The notes: generated from the letters alone by a model not told the origin. 25,461 bases of DNA from an uncultured Chloroflexota bacterium (GCA_937988705.1 CALKIA010000409.1:1-25461), one strand, 5' to 3'; shown: positions 1-7,935, counted from the stretch's first letter. Translations and numbers: made by a program.

Positions 1-27
1 GGTTACGCGGGGGGTAGACTCGCTCAT
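1..27 (-). CDS. 5' end of an unidentified gene (partial, first 9 codons)
   Basis: An ATG at 27-25 is preceded on the minus strand by AAGGA with a 5-nt gap, an excellent ribosome binding site. It opens a frame reading MSESTPRVT that runs off the left edge of the window. A promoter-like sequence with an embedded dyad lies just upstream (66-94). Nine residues are too few to identify the product. The gene is separated from the membrane-protein gene at 99-485 by only 71 nt, but it appears to have its own promoter. Confidence 0.55.
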
Positions 28-65
28 TGTTTCCTTCGGGCAATCTGCACAAAAATAACACCCAT

Positions 66-94
66 GAGATAGCCTATTTAGGCTAAAAAGTCAA
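66..94 (-). promoter_or_regulatory. Candidate promoter with operator-like palindrome
   Basis: On the minus strand a -35 like TTGACT (94-89) is followed after 17 nt by a weak -10, TATCTC (71-66). The spacer holds a perfect 7-bp dyad, TAGCCTA-TT-TAGGCTA (70-85). No T-run follows the dyad in either direction, so it is not an intrinsic terminator. A repressor binding site between -35 and -10 is the simplest reading. The gene served would be the one starting at 27. The weak -10 keeps confidence modest. Confidence 0.35.
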
Positions 95-98
95 GCAA

Positions 99-485
99 TT
101 AGGTCTCACCGGTGATCAAACCGAACAAAATCACGGCGACAAAGACCAACAGCGATTCGCCCAACATGTCGGCAGCCGGGTTAATCCGCAATACGTAGTA
201 GGCCAGCAAACCTTCGACCACGCCCCCGATCCAGGTGATCGGGCTGACCTGCCAGCCGCGGGTATACTGGTAAAAGCCGGAACCTAACAGGATGATCGCG
301 CCCGACAGCGGGATGAACCAGTTGGGGAACGATCCCTCCGGCAGCAATTGGGTGATTGCGAACGCCAGCACGAGCAGCGCCCACGTAAAGCGTTCGACGC
401 GCGCTTCATTTTCGCTTTTGCGCCGTCCCTGATAGCCGCGATTGGATGACGAGCTGCTCCGGTTGCTGCTTCTTCTACGTGCCAT
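99..485 (-). CDS. Small four-helix membrane protein, unknown function
   Basis: A 128-residue protein. The first 33 residues are basic and Ser/Arg-rich (MARRRSSNRSSSSSNRG onward) and probably cytoplasmic. Four hydrophobic segments follow, at about 34-48, 56-73, 84-100 and 110-126, so it should be an integral membrane protein with little outside the bilayer. I chose the ATG at 485 because GAGAG sits about 6 nt upstream; a TTG four codons earlier (497) is also possible. It is transcribed divergently from pfkA, and a -10-like TATAAG with a TTTGTG -35 (16-nt spacer) lies in the shared gap. I do not recognise the family and assign no function. Confidence 0.75.
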   Translation of the reverse strand: MARRRSSNRSSSSSNRGYQGRRKSENEARVERFTWALLVLAFAITQLLPEGSFPNWFIPLSGAIILLGSGFYQYTRGWQVSPITWIGGVVEGLLAYYVLRINPAADMLGESLLVFVAVILFGLITGET

Positions 486-547
486 ATACTCTCTCAACTG
501 GTGCTTATATGTTGCCTGATTTTAACACAAATGTGCTTTTCGTGCTG

Positions 548-553
548 TATAAT
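548..553 (+). promoter_or_regulatory. Candidate -10 element for pfkA
   Basis: A perfect TATAAT lies 26 nt before the pfkA start codon. No convincing -35 is found at 16-18 nt upstream. The leader would be about 20 nt and includes GGGG as a ribosome binding site. Confidence 0.4.
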
Positions 554-579
554 CCCTCCCGTGAGACTGGGGTAAAGCG

Positions 580-1653
580 ATGAAGACAATCGGTATTCTG
601 ACAGGCGGCGGGGATGCGCCGGGGTTGAACGCGGTCATTCGAGCGGTGGTACTTACAGCCAAACATCGGTATGGGTGGGATGTCATCGGCATTCGTCAGG
701 GCTTTGACGGTCTGCTGCATGCTGCCCCGGCCAACATCTTGACAGAAGAACGTGTGCGTCCGCTGCTCACGCGCGGTGGAACGATCCTCGGTGCGGTGAA
801 TCGTGGCAACCCGTTTATGCATATGGTGGAGACTGCTGATGGCGGGGTCGAACCCGTTGATCTCACGGACGAAGCGCTGCTCCGTCTGAACAAGATGGGC
901 GTCGAAGCTTTAATCGTCGCGGGCGGCGACGGCACGATGGCGATCGCGCAGAAACTGGTGGATCGCGGTGCGCACGTGGTGGGCGTGCCCAAGACCATCG
1001 ACAACGATCTCGCGCAGACCGATGTCACCTTTGGCTTTGACACGGCGATTCTCACGGCGACGGATGCGCTCGACAAGCTGCAAACCACCGCGGAGAGTCA
1101 TCACCGCGTGATGGTGTTGGAAGTGATGGGGCGCAACGCGGGTTGGATCGCGCTCAAGGCAGGGGTCGCAGGCGGCGCAGACGCGATTCTGATCCCCGAA
1201 ATCCCGTTTGATGTCGGGGCCGTGTGCGATCATATTCAGCTCGCCCGCGAAAATGGGCGCAACTACAGCCTGATTGTCGTCGCCGAAGGGGCGGCGCCCG
1301 TGGGCGGGGCGCAGGAATACTACATCAAAACGGGCGGCGTGATGCGGCTCGGTGGCATCGGCTACATCGTCGGCAACATGATCGCCGACTGCCTTGGCGC
1401 AGAAGTGCGCGTCACCGTACTCGGCCATTTGCAGCGTGGCGGGCAGCCCACGCCGCATGATCGTTGGCTGGCGACCCGCTTTGGCTCGGCGGCGGTCCAC
1501 TTGGTCGCGCAGGAAAAATGGGGCTGGATGGTCGCCTTGCATGGCGAGCAAATCGTTTCGGTGCCGATGAGCGCCGCCCTGCAAATGAAGCAGGTTGATC
1601 CGAACGGGGACATGGTGCAGATGGCGCGCGATCTGGGAATCGTTTTCGGCTGA
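580..1653 (+). CDS. pfkA: 6-phosphofructokinase, mixed-substrate (group III-like) type
   Basis: A cytoplasmic glycolytic enzyme that phosphorylates fructose 6-phosphate to fructose 1,6-bisphosphate. It has 357 residues, a little longer than the roughly 320 of E. coli PfkA. Visible motifs are the N-terminal phosphate loop GILTGGGDAPGLNAVIR (5-21), GGDGT (115-119), PKTIDND (137-143, with Asp141 the expected catalytic base), MGRNAGW (183-189) and the substrate-binding LGHLQRGG near the C-terminus. Gly118 corresponds to Gly104 of E. coli, which favours ATP. Lys138 corresponds to position 124, where Lys is typical of pyrophosphate-dependent enzymes and of the mixed group III enzymes. Phosphoryl donor therefore cannot be fixed from sequence; ATP is the more likely. 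The ATG at 580 has GGGG upstream. The gene is monocistronic and converges on the GTPase/MgtC operon. Confidence 0.93.
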   Translation: MKTIGILTGGGDAPGLNAVIRAVVLTAKHRYGWDVIGIRQGFDGLLHAAPANILTEERVRPLLTRGGTILGAVNRGNPFMHMVETADGGVEPVDLTDEALLRLNKMGVEALIVAGGDGTMAIAQKLVDRGAHVVGVPKTIDNDLAQTDVTFGFDTAILTATDALDKLQTTAESHHRVMVLEVMGRNAGWIALKAGVAGGADAILIPEIPFDVGAVCDHIQLARENGRNYSLIVVAEGAAPVGGAQEYYIKTGGVMRLGGIGYIVGNMIADCLGAEVRVTVLGHLQRGGQPTPHDRWLATRFGSAAVHLVAQEKWGWMVALHGEQIVSVPMSAALQMKQVDPNGDMVQMARDLGIVFG

Positions 1654-1684
1654 GACGTTTTCGCTGCGCCTGAATGGCGTTCAC

Positions 1685-2119
1685 CTAGCGAGATTTGGTG
1701 TTCAACTCATCCGATTTCATGCGTTGGACAATGACGAGCGTAAACCAGACGATGAGCGTGGCGCAGATCGCGGTGAACCATAGGCCTGTGCCGACCCCCA
1801 TACCGACCGCCGCGGTCACCCACATGCTGGCGGCGGTCGTCAAGCCTTGAATATTCGCACCTTGTTTGAGGATGGCCCCCGCGCCCAGAAAGCCGAGTCC
1901 CGGCAAAATCTGCGAGGCGACCCGCCCTGGATCGCCTCCCGGAAATGCGAACATCGACAGCCCGGTGAATAGACAGGACCCCATGCCGACCAGCATGTGC
2001 GTGCGCAGACCGGCATCGTGCCCGCGTCGTTCCCGATCCATACCGATCAACCCGCTGAGAATCCCCGCCAAAATGAGCTGTAGGGCAATGGTCAGTTGGT
2101 CTTCGAGGGATAAGGTCAC
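1685..2119 (-). CDS. MgtC/SapB-family membrane protein
   Basis: A 144-residue integral membrane protein with about five hydrophobic segments (roughly 10-26, 41-59, 71-86, 96-113, 114-132). The family signature is clear: GLIGMDRERRGHDAGLRTH (23-41), then LPGLGFLGAGAILK (72-85) and GLTTAASMWVTAAVGMGVG (92-110). Family members occur widely. Salmonella MgtC supports survival at low Mg2+ and modulates the F-type ATP synthase, but most homologues, including this short form without the soluble C-terminal domain, have no proven role. The GTG start overlaps the stop of the upstream dynamin-like gene by 4 nt (GTGA), and GAGGAG precedes it by 5 nt, so translation is probably coupled. It is the last gene of the GTPase operon. 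Confidence 0.88.
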   Translation of the reverse strand: MTLSLEDQLTIALQLILAGILSGLIGMDRERRGHDAGLRTHMLVGMGSCLFTGLSMFAFPGGDPGRVASQILPGLGFLGAGAILKQGANIQGLTTAASMWVTAAVGMGVGTGLWFTAICATLIVWFTLVIVQRMKSDELNTKSR

Positions 2120-3882
2120 TTGATCTCCTCAATCCCGCGCCGCAGCGTGGTGGTCTGATCGAGATACTTGCGGAAACCTTCGGCCTGTGCTTCGTAACGT
2201 TCCGACAGCACCTGCAAACGGCTGAAAATGGGCGTGAGCACCTGCTTGCCGTATTCGGTCAAGCGGCTGCGTTCCTTACGTGTGAGTTCATCCAGCGCTT
2301 CGTGATACGCCTTCTCGATCGCGTCAATGCGCTTATTCATATCGTTTTTGGTATCGCTTGCCACGCGGCGGTAGTAGCGGTAGGCGAAGTATCCACCCAG
2401 CGCGGCGGCCGGTGCGGCAACGAGGGTCGCGGCGGCGGCCAACCCGACGACCGGGCCGGGGGCCGCAATGGCCAGAATCGTGACGAGCGTGCCGATCACG
2501 GCGGCGCTGAAGCCGATCAAAAAGCCGTTGGTGTTCGTGGCGAAGATTTCCTGCATTTCCCCAATGACGCGCCCCGTCGAATAGCTTTTGAGTTCGCTTT
2601 CGGCGATGCGGATCGCATCTTCGAGGGCTTCGCGCTGTTCGGCGTACATGCCCGCGTCCAAGCCGCCGATCTCCTGCTGCATCAGGTCGCGCAGCTGGTT
2701 GAGGCGGCTGATCACGCCCCGCCAGTACTGGCGGCTGTTGTCGATCAGCACATTGATGTAGTCGTTGGTGGCGGTTTCGATGTCCCGCGTCGCCTGGCCG
2801 ACGACCGTCTCGGTGAATTCGGCTTGCAGACTTTCACGATTCAAGCCGCGCCCGATGCTGCGCAGCGACAGATACTTATTGATAAATTCGAGGCCGCGCA
2901 TGCGCATGCCTTCAAACACCGCGTCGATATCGGCGCGTGCACGGGCTAGCTGTGCGTTCAAGCCGCCGGATTGGGTTTCCAGTTCGCGTTGAATGTCACG
3001 GACTTTAGTCGTGTCCGCACCGATCAGGTCGTACTTGGATTTGGCCTCGTCAAAGTAATGCTTGACCGTACGATCGGCGGTATCCAACTGCGCCAGGAGC
3101 TTTTGCTTGGCGGGTGGGGCTTCGCTCAGCACACCGCGCAAATGGGCTTTGACGGCGTCAATACCGCCCGCGTCCGGCTGGCCGTTGCGGCGCGCTTGCA
3201 GCGCCTCTTTGGCCGAGACAAGGAAGATCAGCGGTTCAAAGTCGAGCAGCTCTTTCGCCTGTCGTTCAACGAAGTTGCGCACTTCGCGGAGTTCGTTCGG
3301 GTTGAGCAGGTCGGTCTGGTTGACGACGAGAATGATCTTCTTGCCGTAATTCTTCGCGAGTTCCAGATACAGGCGCTCGGTTTCGGCAAAGGCGCGCTTG
3401 GCCGAGATGACGAAAATCACCAGATCGGAGCGATGCAAAAACTGCTTGGCGATCTTTTCGTGCTTCTGGAAGACCGACCCCGTTCCGGGGGTATCAACCA
3501 GCGCGACGCCCGCCGCAATCGTGTTCGGGTGCGTCCACTCGTAGATGCCGTCTTCGCGGATGTTGGCTTTGCGGTTGCTGTTTTCGTTGTAGCGAATTAC
3601 ATGGATCGAGTCAGTGGTCGGCGTGATGCCCATCGCCAGCAGTTCTTCGCCCATCAACGCGTTGAGGAACGACGATTTGCCCGCATTGAACTCCCCGATC
3701 ACCACAACCAGGAAGAACATCTCGCGCAGGTCTTGCGCAATATCCAGCAAGCGCCGCCGATCTTCGTCCGCCTCTTTGAACTCGGCGAGGGCGGTGGCGA
3801 TCTCCGTCAGCAATTTGACTTCGCCTTCCCGGAACGCGGCGAGAGCGCCGTCCAGGCTGGTCGTCTGTATGTGTACTGCCAT
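2116..3882 (-). CDS. Bacterial dynamin-like GTPase (second of a pair)
   Basis: A 588-residue large GTPase of the dynamin superfamily. G1 is GEFNAGKS (63-70), the switch threonines are in TPTTD (88-91 region), G3 is DTPG (130-133) and G4 is NQTD (188-191). A long helical middle region rich in charged residues follows. A hydrophobic stretch at about 452-500 could insert as a paddle or as two membrane segments, and a helical tail ends in GIEEIK. This matches bacterial dynamin-like proteins, which bind and remodel membranes. The ATG at 3882 has GAGGT 8 nt upstream, inside the last codons of the preceding GTPase gene. The gap to that gene is 5 nt, which suggests the two products act together, perhaps as hetero-oligomers (inference). 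The exact cargo or trigger cannot be read from sequence. Confidence 0.88.
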   Translation of the reverse strand: MAVHIQTTSLDGALAAFREGEVKLLTEIATALAEFKEADEDRRRLLDIAQDLREMFFLVVVIGEFNAGKSSFLNALMGEELLAMGITPTTDSIHVIRYNENSNRKANIREDGIYEWTHPNTIAAGVALVDTPGTGSVFQKHEKIAKQFLHRSDLVIFVISAKRAFAETERLYLELAKNYGKKIILVVNQTDLLNPNELREVRNFVERQAKELLDFEPLIFLVSAKEALQARRNGQPDAGGIDAVKAHLRGVLSEAPPAKQKLLAQLDTADRTVKHYFDEAKSKYDLIGADTTKVRDIQRELETQSGGLNAQLARARADIDAVFEGMRMRGLEFINKYLSLRSIGRGLNRESLQAEFTETVVGQATRDIETATNDYINVLIDNSRQYWRGVISRLNQLRDLMQQEIGGLDAGMYAEQREALEDAIRIAESELKSYSTGRVIGEMQEIFATNTNGFLIGFSAAVIGTLVTILAIAAPGPVVGLAAAATLVAAPAAALGGYFAYRYYRRVASDTKNDMNKRIDAIEKAYHEALDELTRKERSRLTEYGKQVLTPIFSRLQVLSERYEAQAEGFRKYLDQTTTLRRGIEEIK

Positions 3883-3887
3883 GTTCG

Positions 3888-5768
3888 TTACCTCAGAATG
3901 CCCAGTAAGCCGGGTTTGCCCAGCGCGGTCAAATCACCTTCGATCTTGACCAACTGCTCACCTGCTGCTTGCAAGCGCTTGAGTTGTCCCGTGTGAATTT
4001 CGGTCTGTGCGTCGATTAACCGGGTGAGCGGAGCAATCGAATCCCGGCGTAAATTCATCCCGTAATCGATCTGCTTGTGCGCCGCCCGTGTCAAAATCTC
4101 GTTGTATTTGCCGCCCAATGCCTGCATCCGTTTCGTGTACTCGTTCGCCAACTGCCGCCCACGCAGCGGCAGGAACGCCAAACCCAGCAGCATCAGGCCG
4201 AGAATGACGATGATCACGATCAGTTCAGTCGAACCGCCGCCATCTGTGCCAAAGGGATTCGCCTGCCAGATGAAAATGGCGAACACCAGCATAATCACCT
4301 CGTACGCCGCGAGATAGAGTACGGAATTGCGCAGCGCCCGCTCGATCTTCTCGGTCTCGACGAGGCGCGCCTCGTCCTCCAAGACCTGTAACTCGCTCCG
4401 CACACCTTGCATCGCCGTGCGGTCGTACCGCGTCGGCGCCTGCACGGTGCCGATCACCTTCGACTTGATCAAGGCGGGCAGCGCCTCGATTTCCTTGTGC
4501 GCATACTTGACCAGATCGTCGGTGTCCTGCAAGTCCTTACCTTCGAGGCGCGGCGGCAGCTTGTCCGAGACGATGGGCAGTTCGGCAATCGGCTCAAAGA
4601 CCTTGTGTCGCTCAAAGGCTGCGCGGGTATACGACCCGCCGCTGGTGCTGCGCGCAATCGACGAGAGGCCGATCAGTTCCGCCAGCCCGCGAAACATCGA
4701 ACCCAGCGCCCGTGAAAACTGGAACTGGGCATGGATCGCTTCAGCGCCGCGCTTGCCCGCCTCTTCAAACTTGATTTTAACCTCGTCCGTCGTCTGCGTT
4801 ACCACCTTGTCGCTTTCACGGCGGAAGACAGTCAACTGCTGCTCTACGTTTTGCGCGATGCTCTGGTACTGGTCGAGCGTCGACTGGCTGCCGCGCACCG
4901 CGGTCAAGGCCGCACCGTGCACGTTCTGGGCGATATTCAGCGGCGTTTGCAGCTTCTGCCGCAGGCGTGAGACATCACTCAACTGCGTGTCGATGTAATT
5001 GCCAATCTGCTTGATCCCACTGGCGGCCCATTTTTCCTCATCGACCGTGCCATCGGCGTGGCGCGCATCGAGCGCATCCCGCGAAGACATTAGCCAGACT
5101 TCCGGGTTTTTGCCCAGTTCGATCCGCGCCTGGTCAGCAACGTACTGGCGCACGGTTTCGCGTTCTTCTGGCGTCAGCAAATCCACTTGATTCAAGATCA
5201 AAATGACCTGCTTGCCGTATTCCTTCAGCGTATGGATGTATTCGAGATTGTGCTGGGTCATGGCTTGCGTCGCCATCATGACCAGCATCACCGTATCGGA
5301 GCGGTGCAAGAAGCGCCGCGTGATCTCTTCGTGTTCGCGGAAAATCGACTCGAGGCCGGGAGTATCGACGAAGCTGACTTTTTGCAGCAGCGGCGACGGG
5401 TGGAACACTGTATCCACATCGCCGGAACGGGTGCGCGCGGCTTGTTCGCCATAGCGCAAAATGGTGATCCGGTCAGTCGTTGGGGTGGGGCCGACGGGCA
5501 GTAGATCCGGCGTGCCGAGCAGCGCGTTGATGATGCTGGATTTCCCCGCGTTGTACGGCCCCATCAACACAATGAGATAGGGGTGATCGGCGTGAAAGAG
5601 CGCATCCCGCATCTGCGACACCCGCTCCTCACCCAATCCATCGATTTTCGGCACAATGTCCAGCAAATCGGTGATGAGTTCGTGTTCGCGGCGGCGGAGT
5701 GTTTCGTATTCCGTCGCCAGTTTGGTGCTTGTTTCAGGGGTCACGTCAAGTCCTGTGTTGCGATTCAC
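3888..5768 (-). CDS. Bacterial dynamin-like GTPase (first of a pair)
   Basis: A 626-residue dynamin-superfamily GTPase. G1 is GPYNAGKS (70-77), the switch region is TPTTD (95-99), G3 is DTPG (135-138) and G4 is NQVD (193-196). Long helical regions follow, then two clear hydrophobic segments at about 484-503 and 514-534 separated by a short Gly-rich turn, then a helical tail. The hairpin-like membrane anchor fits bacterial dynamin-like proteins of the BDLP/DynA type. The annotated GTG at 5768 lacks a good ribosome binding site. A GTG at codon 9 (5744) is preceded by AGGA and may be the real start. It heads the operon GTPase-GTPase-MgtC and is divergent from lysA. It is similar to its neighbour but not a recent duplicate, since anchor position and motifs differ. 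Confidence 0.88.
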   Translation of the reverse strand: MNRNTGLDVTPETSTKLATEYETLRRREHELITDLLDIVPKIDGLGEERVSQMRDALFHADHPYLIVLMGPYNAGKSSIINALLGTPDLLPVGPTPTTDRITILRYGEQAARTRSGDVDTVFHPSPLLQKVSFVDTPGLESIFREHEEITRRFLHRSDTVMLVMMATQAMTQHNLEYIHTLKEYGKQVILILNQVDLLTPEERETVRQYVADQARIELGKNPEVWLMSSRDALDARHADGTVDEEKWAASGIKQIGNYIDTQLSDVSRLRQKLQTPLNIAQNVHGAALTAVRGSQSTLDQYQSIAQNVEQQLTVFRRESDKVVTQTTDEVKIKFEEAGKRGAEAIHAQFQFSRALGSMFRGLAELIGLSSIARSTSGGSYTRAAFERHKVFEPIAELPIVSDKLPPRLEGKDLQDTDDLVKYAHKEIEALPALIKSKVIGTVQAPTRYDRTAMQGVRSELQVLEDEARLVETEKIERALRNSVLYLAAYEVIMLVFAIFIWQANPFGTDGGGSTELIVIIVILGLMLLGLAFLPLRGRQLANEYTKRMQALGGKYNEILTRAAHKQIDYGMNLRRDSIAPLTRLIDAQTEIHTGQLKRLQAAGEQLVKIEGDLTALGKPGLLGILR

Positions 5769-5857
5769 ATTGAGTTATAGAGTATACTATACCGCACTTC
5801 TATCAGGTAGATTAAGCCGCGCATTACCCATGCGGCTCTTAACAAGAGATCGCGTCT
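5769..5857. promoter_or_regulatory. Divergent promoter region between the GTPase operon and lysA
   Basis: The gap contains an AT-rich core, TATAGAGTATACTATA (5777-5792), offering TATACT -10 elements on both strands (5783-5788 on plus, 5786-5781 on minus). Neither has a convincing -35. In the lysA leader a hairpin, AGCCGC (5815-5820) with GCGGCT (5832-5837), lies shortly before the start codon. It is too small to be a lysine riboswitch, and I see no T-box or riboswitch consensus. Confidence 0.4.
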
Positions 5858-7090
5858 ATGCTCAATTCATCTATTCGTTATGAACAGGGGCGGCTGCTCT
5901 GTGATGGGGTCTCCCTCGCCGAGATTGCCGCACAAGCCGGGACGCCCGTTTACGTCTACAGTACAATTCGCATGTTGAGCAATTTACGCCGCATTCAGGC
6001 CGCGTTCCCGAACGCGCACATCCACTACAGTGCCAAAGCCAACGCCAACCTCAGTATCTTGAAGACGCTGATCGATGCGGGTGCGGGCATCGACGCTGTG
6101 AGCGCGGGTGAAATTCACCGGGCGCTGTTGGCGGGCGTGCGACCCGAAAATATTGTTTTTGCGGGCGTCGGCAAGACGGGACAAGAATTGTTCTACGCGC
6201 TCTCGCGGGGAGTGGGCTGGTTCAACGTCGAAAACGTGGAGGAACTACGCCTGCTTAACAGTATGGTGGGGACAGCCATCTCATCGGCGCGCGTTGCGCT
6301 GCGTCTCAACCCGGATGTGGCCGCTAATACGCACCGGCACATCGCTACGGGGCACGGCAAAGCCAAATTTGGGCTCAATGCGGATACGATCCGCGCCATC
6401 CTGACGCATCAGGACGACTATCCGAACCTGCGCTTCAATGGCATTCACATTCATATCGGCAGCCAACTGCACGATGCTGAGGGGACAAAAGCTGCCCTCC
6501 GCGCTGCTCTGGATTTGATCGATCCGTTCCCGGAGATCACAACGGTCAACATTGGCGGTGGACTGCCAGTGGCTTATTCAACAGATGAGAGTCTGCCGTC
6601 GATTGAGTCGTTCGCTGCGTCGATTCTGCCGCTGCTCGATGGCTACGACGTTATCCTCGAACCGGGGCGCTCAATCATCGCGGATGCGGGGATCCTGGTT
6701 GCGCGGGTGCAGTATGTTAAAGATCAAGGTGGGGCGAAGTTTGCTATCCTCGACGCTGGAATGACCGAGCTGATTCGCCCTGCGCTCTATGAAGCGCATC
6801 ACGAAATAGTGCCACTGGTCGAGAAGGATGGTGGGCGTGAGCTGTTTCAAGTCGTCGGGCCGGTCTGCGAGACGACCGATGTGCTGGGGCGTGATGTCAG
6901 CTTGCCGCTGCTCGAAGCGGGCGACTGCCTCGCTATGTTGACTGCGGGCGCGTATGGGATGGTCATGGCGAGCAACTACAACGCGCGTCCACGCCCACCG
7001 GAGGTAATGGTCGGTGTGGACGGTGGTACATGGTATATCGCGCGCCGCCGCGAGACATGGGACGATCTGGTCGCCGCCGAGATGAGGTAG
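5858..7090 (+). CDS. lysA: Diaminopimelate decarboxylase
   Basis: A PLP-dependent fold-type III decarboxylase that converts meso-diaminopimelate to L-lysine, the last step of lysine synthesis. The 410-residue length is normal. The PLP-binding lysine is Lys60 in YSAKANANL (58-66). Also visible are the barrel motifs HIHIGSQL and NIGGGLP, the phosphate-binding EPGRS, the active-site Cys337-Glu338 in GPVCETTD supplied across the dimer, and the C-terminal GAYGMVMASNYNARPRPPEV. Related ornithine or carboxynorspermidine decarboxylases are less likely, because GPVCE(T/S)xD and the SNYN.R.RP end are typical of LysA. The ATG at 5858 has a weak AAGAGA site upstream. No other lysine-pathway gene is adjacent. 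It converges on the HTH gene, with only 5 nt between the stop codons. Confidence 0.93.
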   Translation: MLNSSIRYEQGRLLCDGVSLAEIAAQAGTPVYVYSTIRMLSNLRRIQAAFPNAHIHYSAKANANLSILKTLIDAGAGIDAVSAGEIHRALLAGVRPENIVFAGVGKTGQELFYALSRGVGWFNVENVEELRLLNSMVGTAISSARVALRLNPDVAANTHRHIATGHGKAKFGLNADTIRAILTHQDDYPNLRFNGIHIHIGSQLHDAEGTKAALRAALDLIDPFPEITTVNIGGGLPVAYSTDESLPSIESFAASILPLLDGYDVILEPGRSIIADAGILVARVQYVKDQGGAKFAILDAGMTELIRPALYEAHHEIVPLVEKDGGRELFQVVGPVCETTDVLGRDVSLPLLEAGDCLAMLTAGAYGMVMASNYNARPRPPEVMVGVDGGTWYIARRRETWDDLVAAEMR

Positions 7091-7095
7091 GAGCG

Positions 7096-7767
7096 CTAGA
7101 ACAACCACGCCGGATTGTCGAAGCCGCCATACTCCTGAATCGCGCCAAATACATGCTGAACTAAATGCGTGCTTTTAAGAATGCGGATGGCACAAACACC
7201 GTTCGCTAAAACGTGTTTGCTTTTTTCGCTGCCTTGCTTAAAGAGCGTTTTTCTAACGGCAGTCGCTGGCAGTTGTAGGGTTCCTAACCAATATTGTTCC
7301 ACCCGAAGCATTTCCACTGGATCATTGAAGTGACAATGAATCCTGATTGTGATGTCAGCTTCACAGATTGCCATTTCCTCCCGTAGAAAACGCATGCAGA
7401 GTTTGAGCATGTTGGCGTCAGAGTTGACAAAGTAAAAGGTGTTTCGATCTTTCGCGCCTTCTGCCCAGTACAGCATGCAGCCTGCAAGGTGCAGCGGGCT
7501 GTTTTCGCGAGCCTTCATGCGCCCTTGTTCTTGGAATATTATTCTCTGGGCTTTCGCCTTTTTGCGGTTTGTGCTTGCTCCCTTGTTTTGAGCGCCGTAA
7601 GTACGAAATTTTTCTTTCAGCCGTTCAACTTGTATCTCGGTTAATTCAATGTCGCGTACCCACAGGCTCACCGTACTTTTCGCGATATCGAGTATGATGG
7701 CGATGTCCCCAATCGAGTGACCGTCTTGCCGAAGTTCACGAGCTTTATTTCGAATTTCGCGCTTCAT
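7096..7767 (-). CDS. HTH protein with LAGLIDADG-like segment
   Basis: A 223-residue protein. Residues 6-40 form a helix-turn-helix (ARELRQDGHSIGDIAIILDI then KSTVSLWVRDI) like resolvase/homeodomain-type HTHs. After a basic linker comes LAGCMLYWAEGAKD (94-107) followed by FVNSD (113-117) and an amphipathic helix. This arrangement resembles one half of a LAGLIDADG homing-endonuclease fold and a widespread, poorly studied family of HTH proteins with YWAEGAK-type motifs. I chose the ATG at 7767 because AGGAG lies 6 nt upstream; an upstream in-frame start at 7836 has no such support. The gene looks more AT-rich than its neighbours, hinting at horizontal transfer. It lies downstream of a tRNA with a group I intron. 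DNA binding is likely; nuclease activity is unproven. Confidence 0.75.
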   Translation of the reverse strand: MKREIRNKARELRQDGHSIGDIAIILDIAKSTVSLWVRDIELTEIQVERLKEKFRTYGAQNKGASTNRKKAKAQRIIFQEQGRMKARENSPLHLAGCMLYWAEGAKDRNTFYFVNSDANMLKLCMRFLREEMAICEADITIRIHCHFNDPVEMLRVEQYWLGTLQLPATAVRKTLFKQGSEKSKHVLANGVCAIRILKSTHLVQHVFGAIQEYGGFDNPAWLF

Positions 7768-7777
7768 ATCGAACTCC

Positions 7778-7802
7778 TGTCTACAGGGTACAATTATAGA
7801 CA
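7778..7802 (-). promoter_or_regulatory. -10 element and overlapping dyad upstream of the HTH gene
   Basis: A minus-strand TATAAT (7798-7793) lies about 25 nt before the start codon at 7767. A perfect 6-bp inverted repeat, TGTCTA (7778-7783) and TAGACA (7797-7802) with a 13-nt spacer, overlaps the -10 and the presumed transcription start. This is the usual place for an autoregulatory operator. No good -35 is seen. Confidence 0.4.
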
Positions 7803-7834
7803 TATAGCGTTTGAAATAACCTTGGCAAGGAATC

Positions 7835-7855
7835 AAAAAACCCCGTAGCGGGGTT
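7835..7855 (-). terminator. Intrinsic terminator of the tRNA operon
   Basis: On the minus strand AACCCCG-CTA-CGGGGTT is followed directly by a run of T. The stem is seven base pairs with a 3-nt loop. It begins 7 nt after the 3' end of the tRNA-Met gene and separates that operon from the HTH gene. Confidence 0.85.
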
Positions 7856-7861
7856 GTTTTG

Positions 7862-7935
7862 TGGTGATGCTCAGACTTGAACTGAGGACCTACGCATTAT
7901 GAGTGCGTCGCTCTAACCAACTGAGCTACATCACC
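7862..7935 (-). tRNA. tRNA-Met (CAU), probably elongator
   Basis: A complete 74-nt cloverleaf on the minus strand: acceptor GGTGATG/CATCACC, D arm GCTC/GAGC with AGTTGGTTA loop, anticodon stem ACGCA/TGCGT enclosing CTCATAA (anticodon CAT), variable loop AGGTC, T arm CTCAG-TTCAAGT-CTGAG, discriminator A. CCA is not encoded. CAU tRNAs can be elongator Met or lysidine-modified Ile2. The acceptor lacks the C4-G69/C5-G68 pairs used by TilS in E. coli Ile2 and has A5-U68, so elongator Met is favoured. It is cotranscribed downstream of the intron-bearing tRNA-fMet. Confidence 0.93.

Noticed and set aside
910..1584. 224-codon minus-strand ORF
   Set aside because: It is the shadow of pfkA, whose motifs are unmistakable.
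2971..3996. Long plus-strand ORF of 341 codons
   Set aside because: It is antisense to two well-supported dynamin-like GTPase genes, lacks domain sense (repetitive Val/Arg/Gln/Phe) and has no ribosome binding site.
5789..5857. Lysine riboswitch or T-box before lysA
   Set aside because: The leader is far too short, with only a 6-bp hairpin and no consensus elements.
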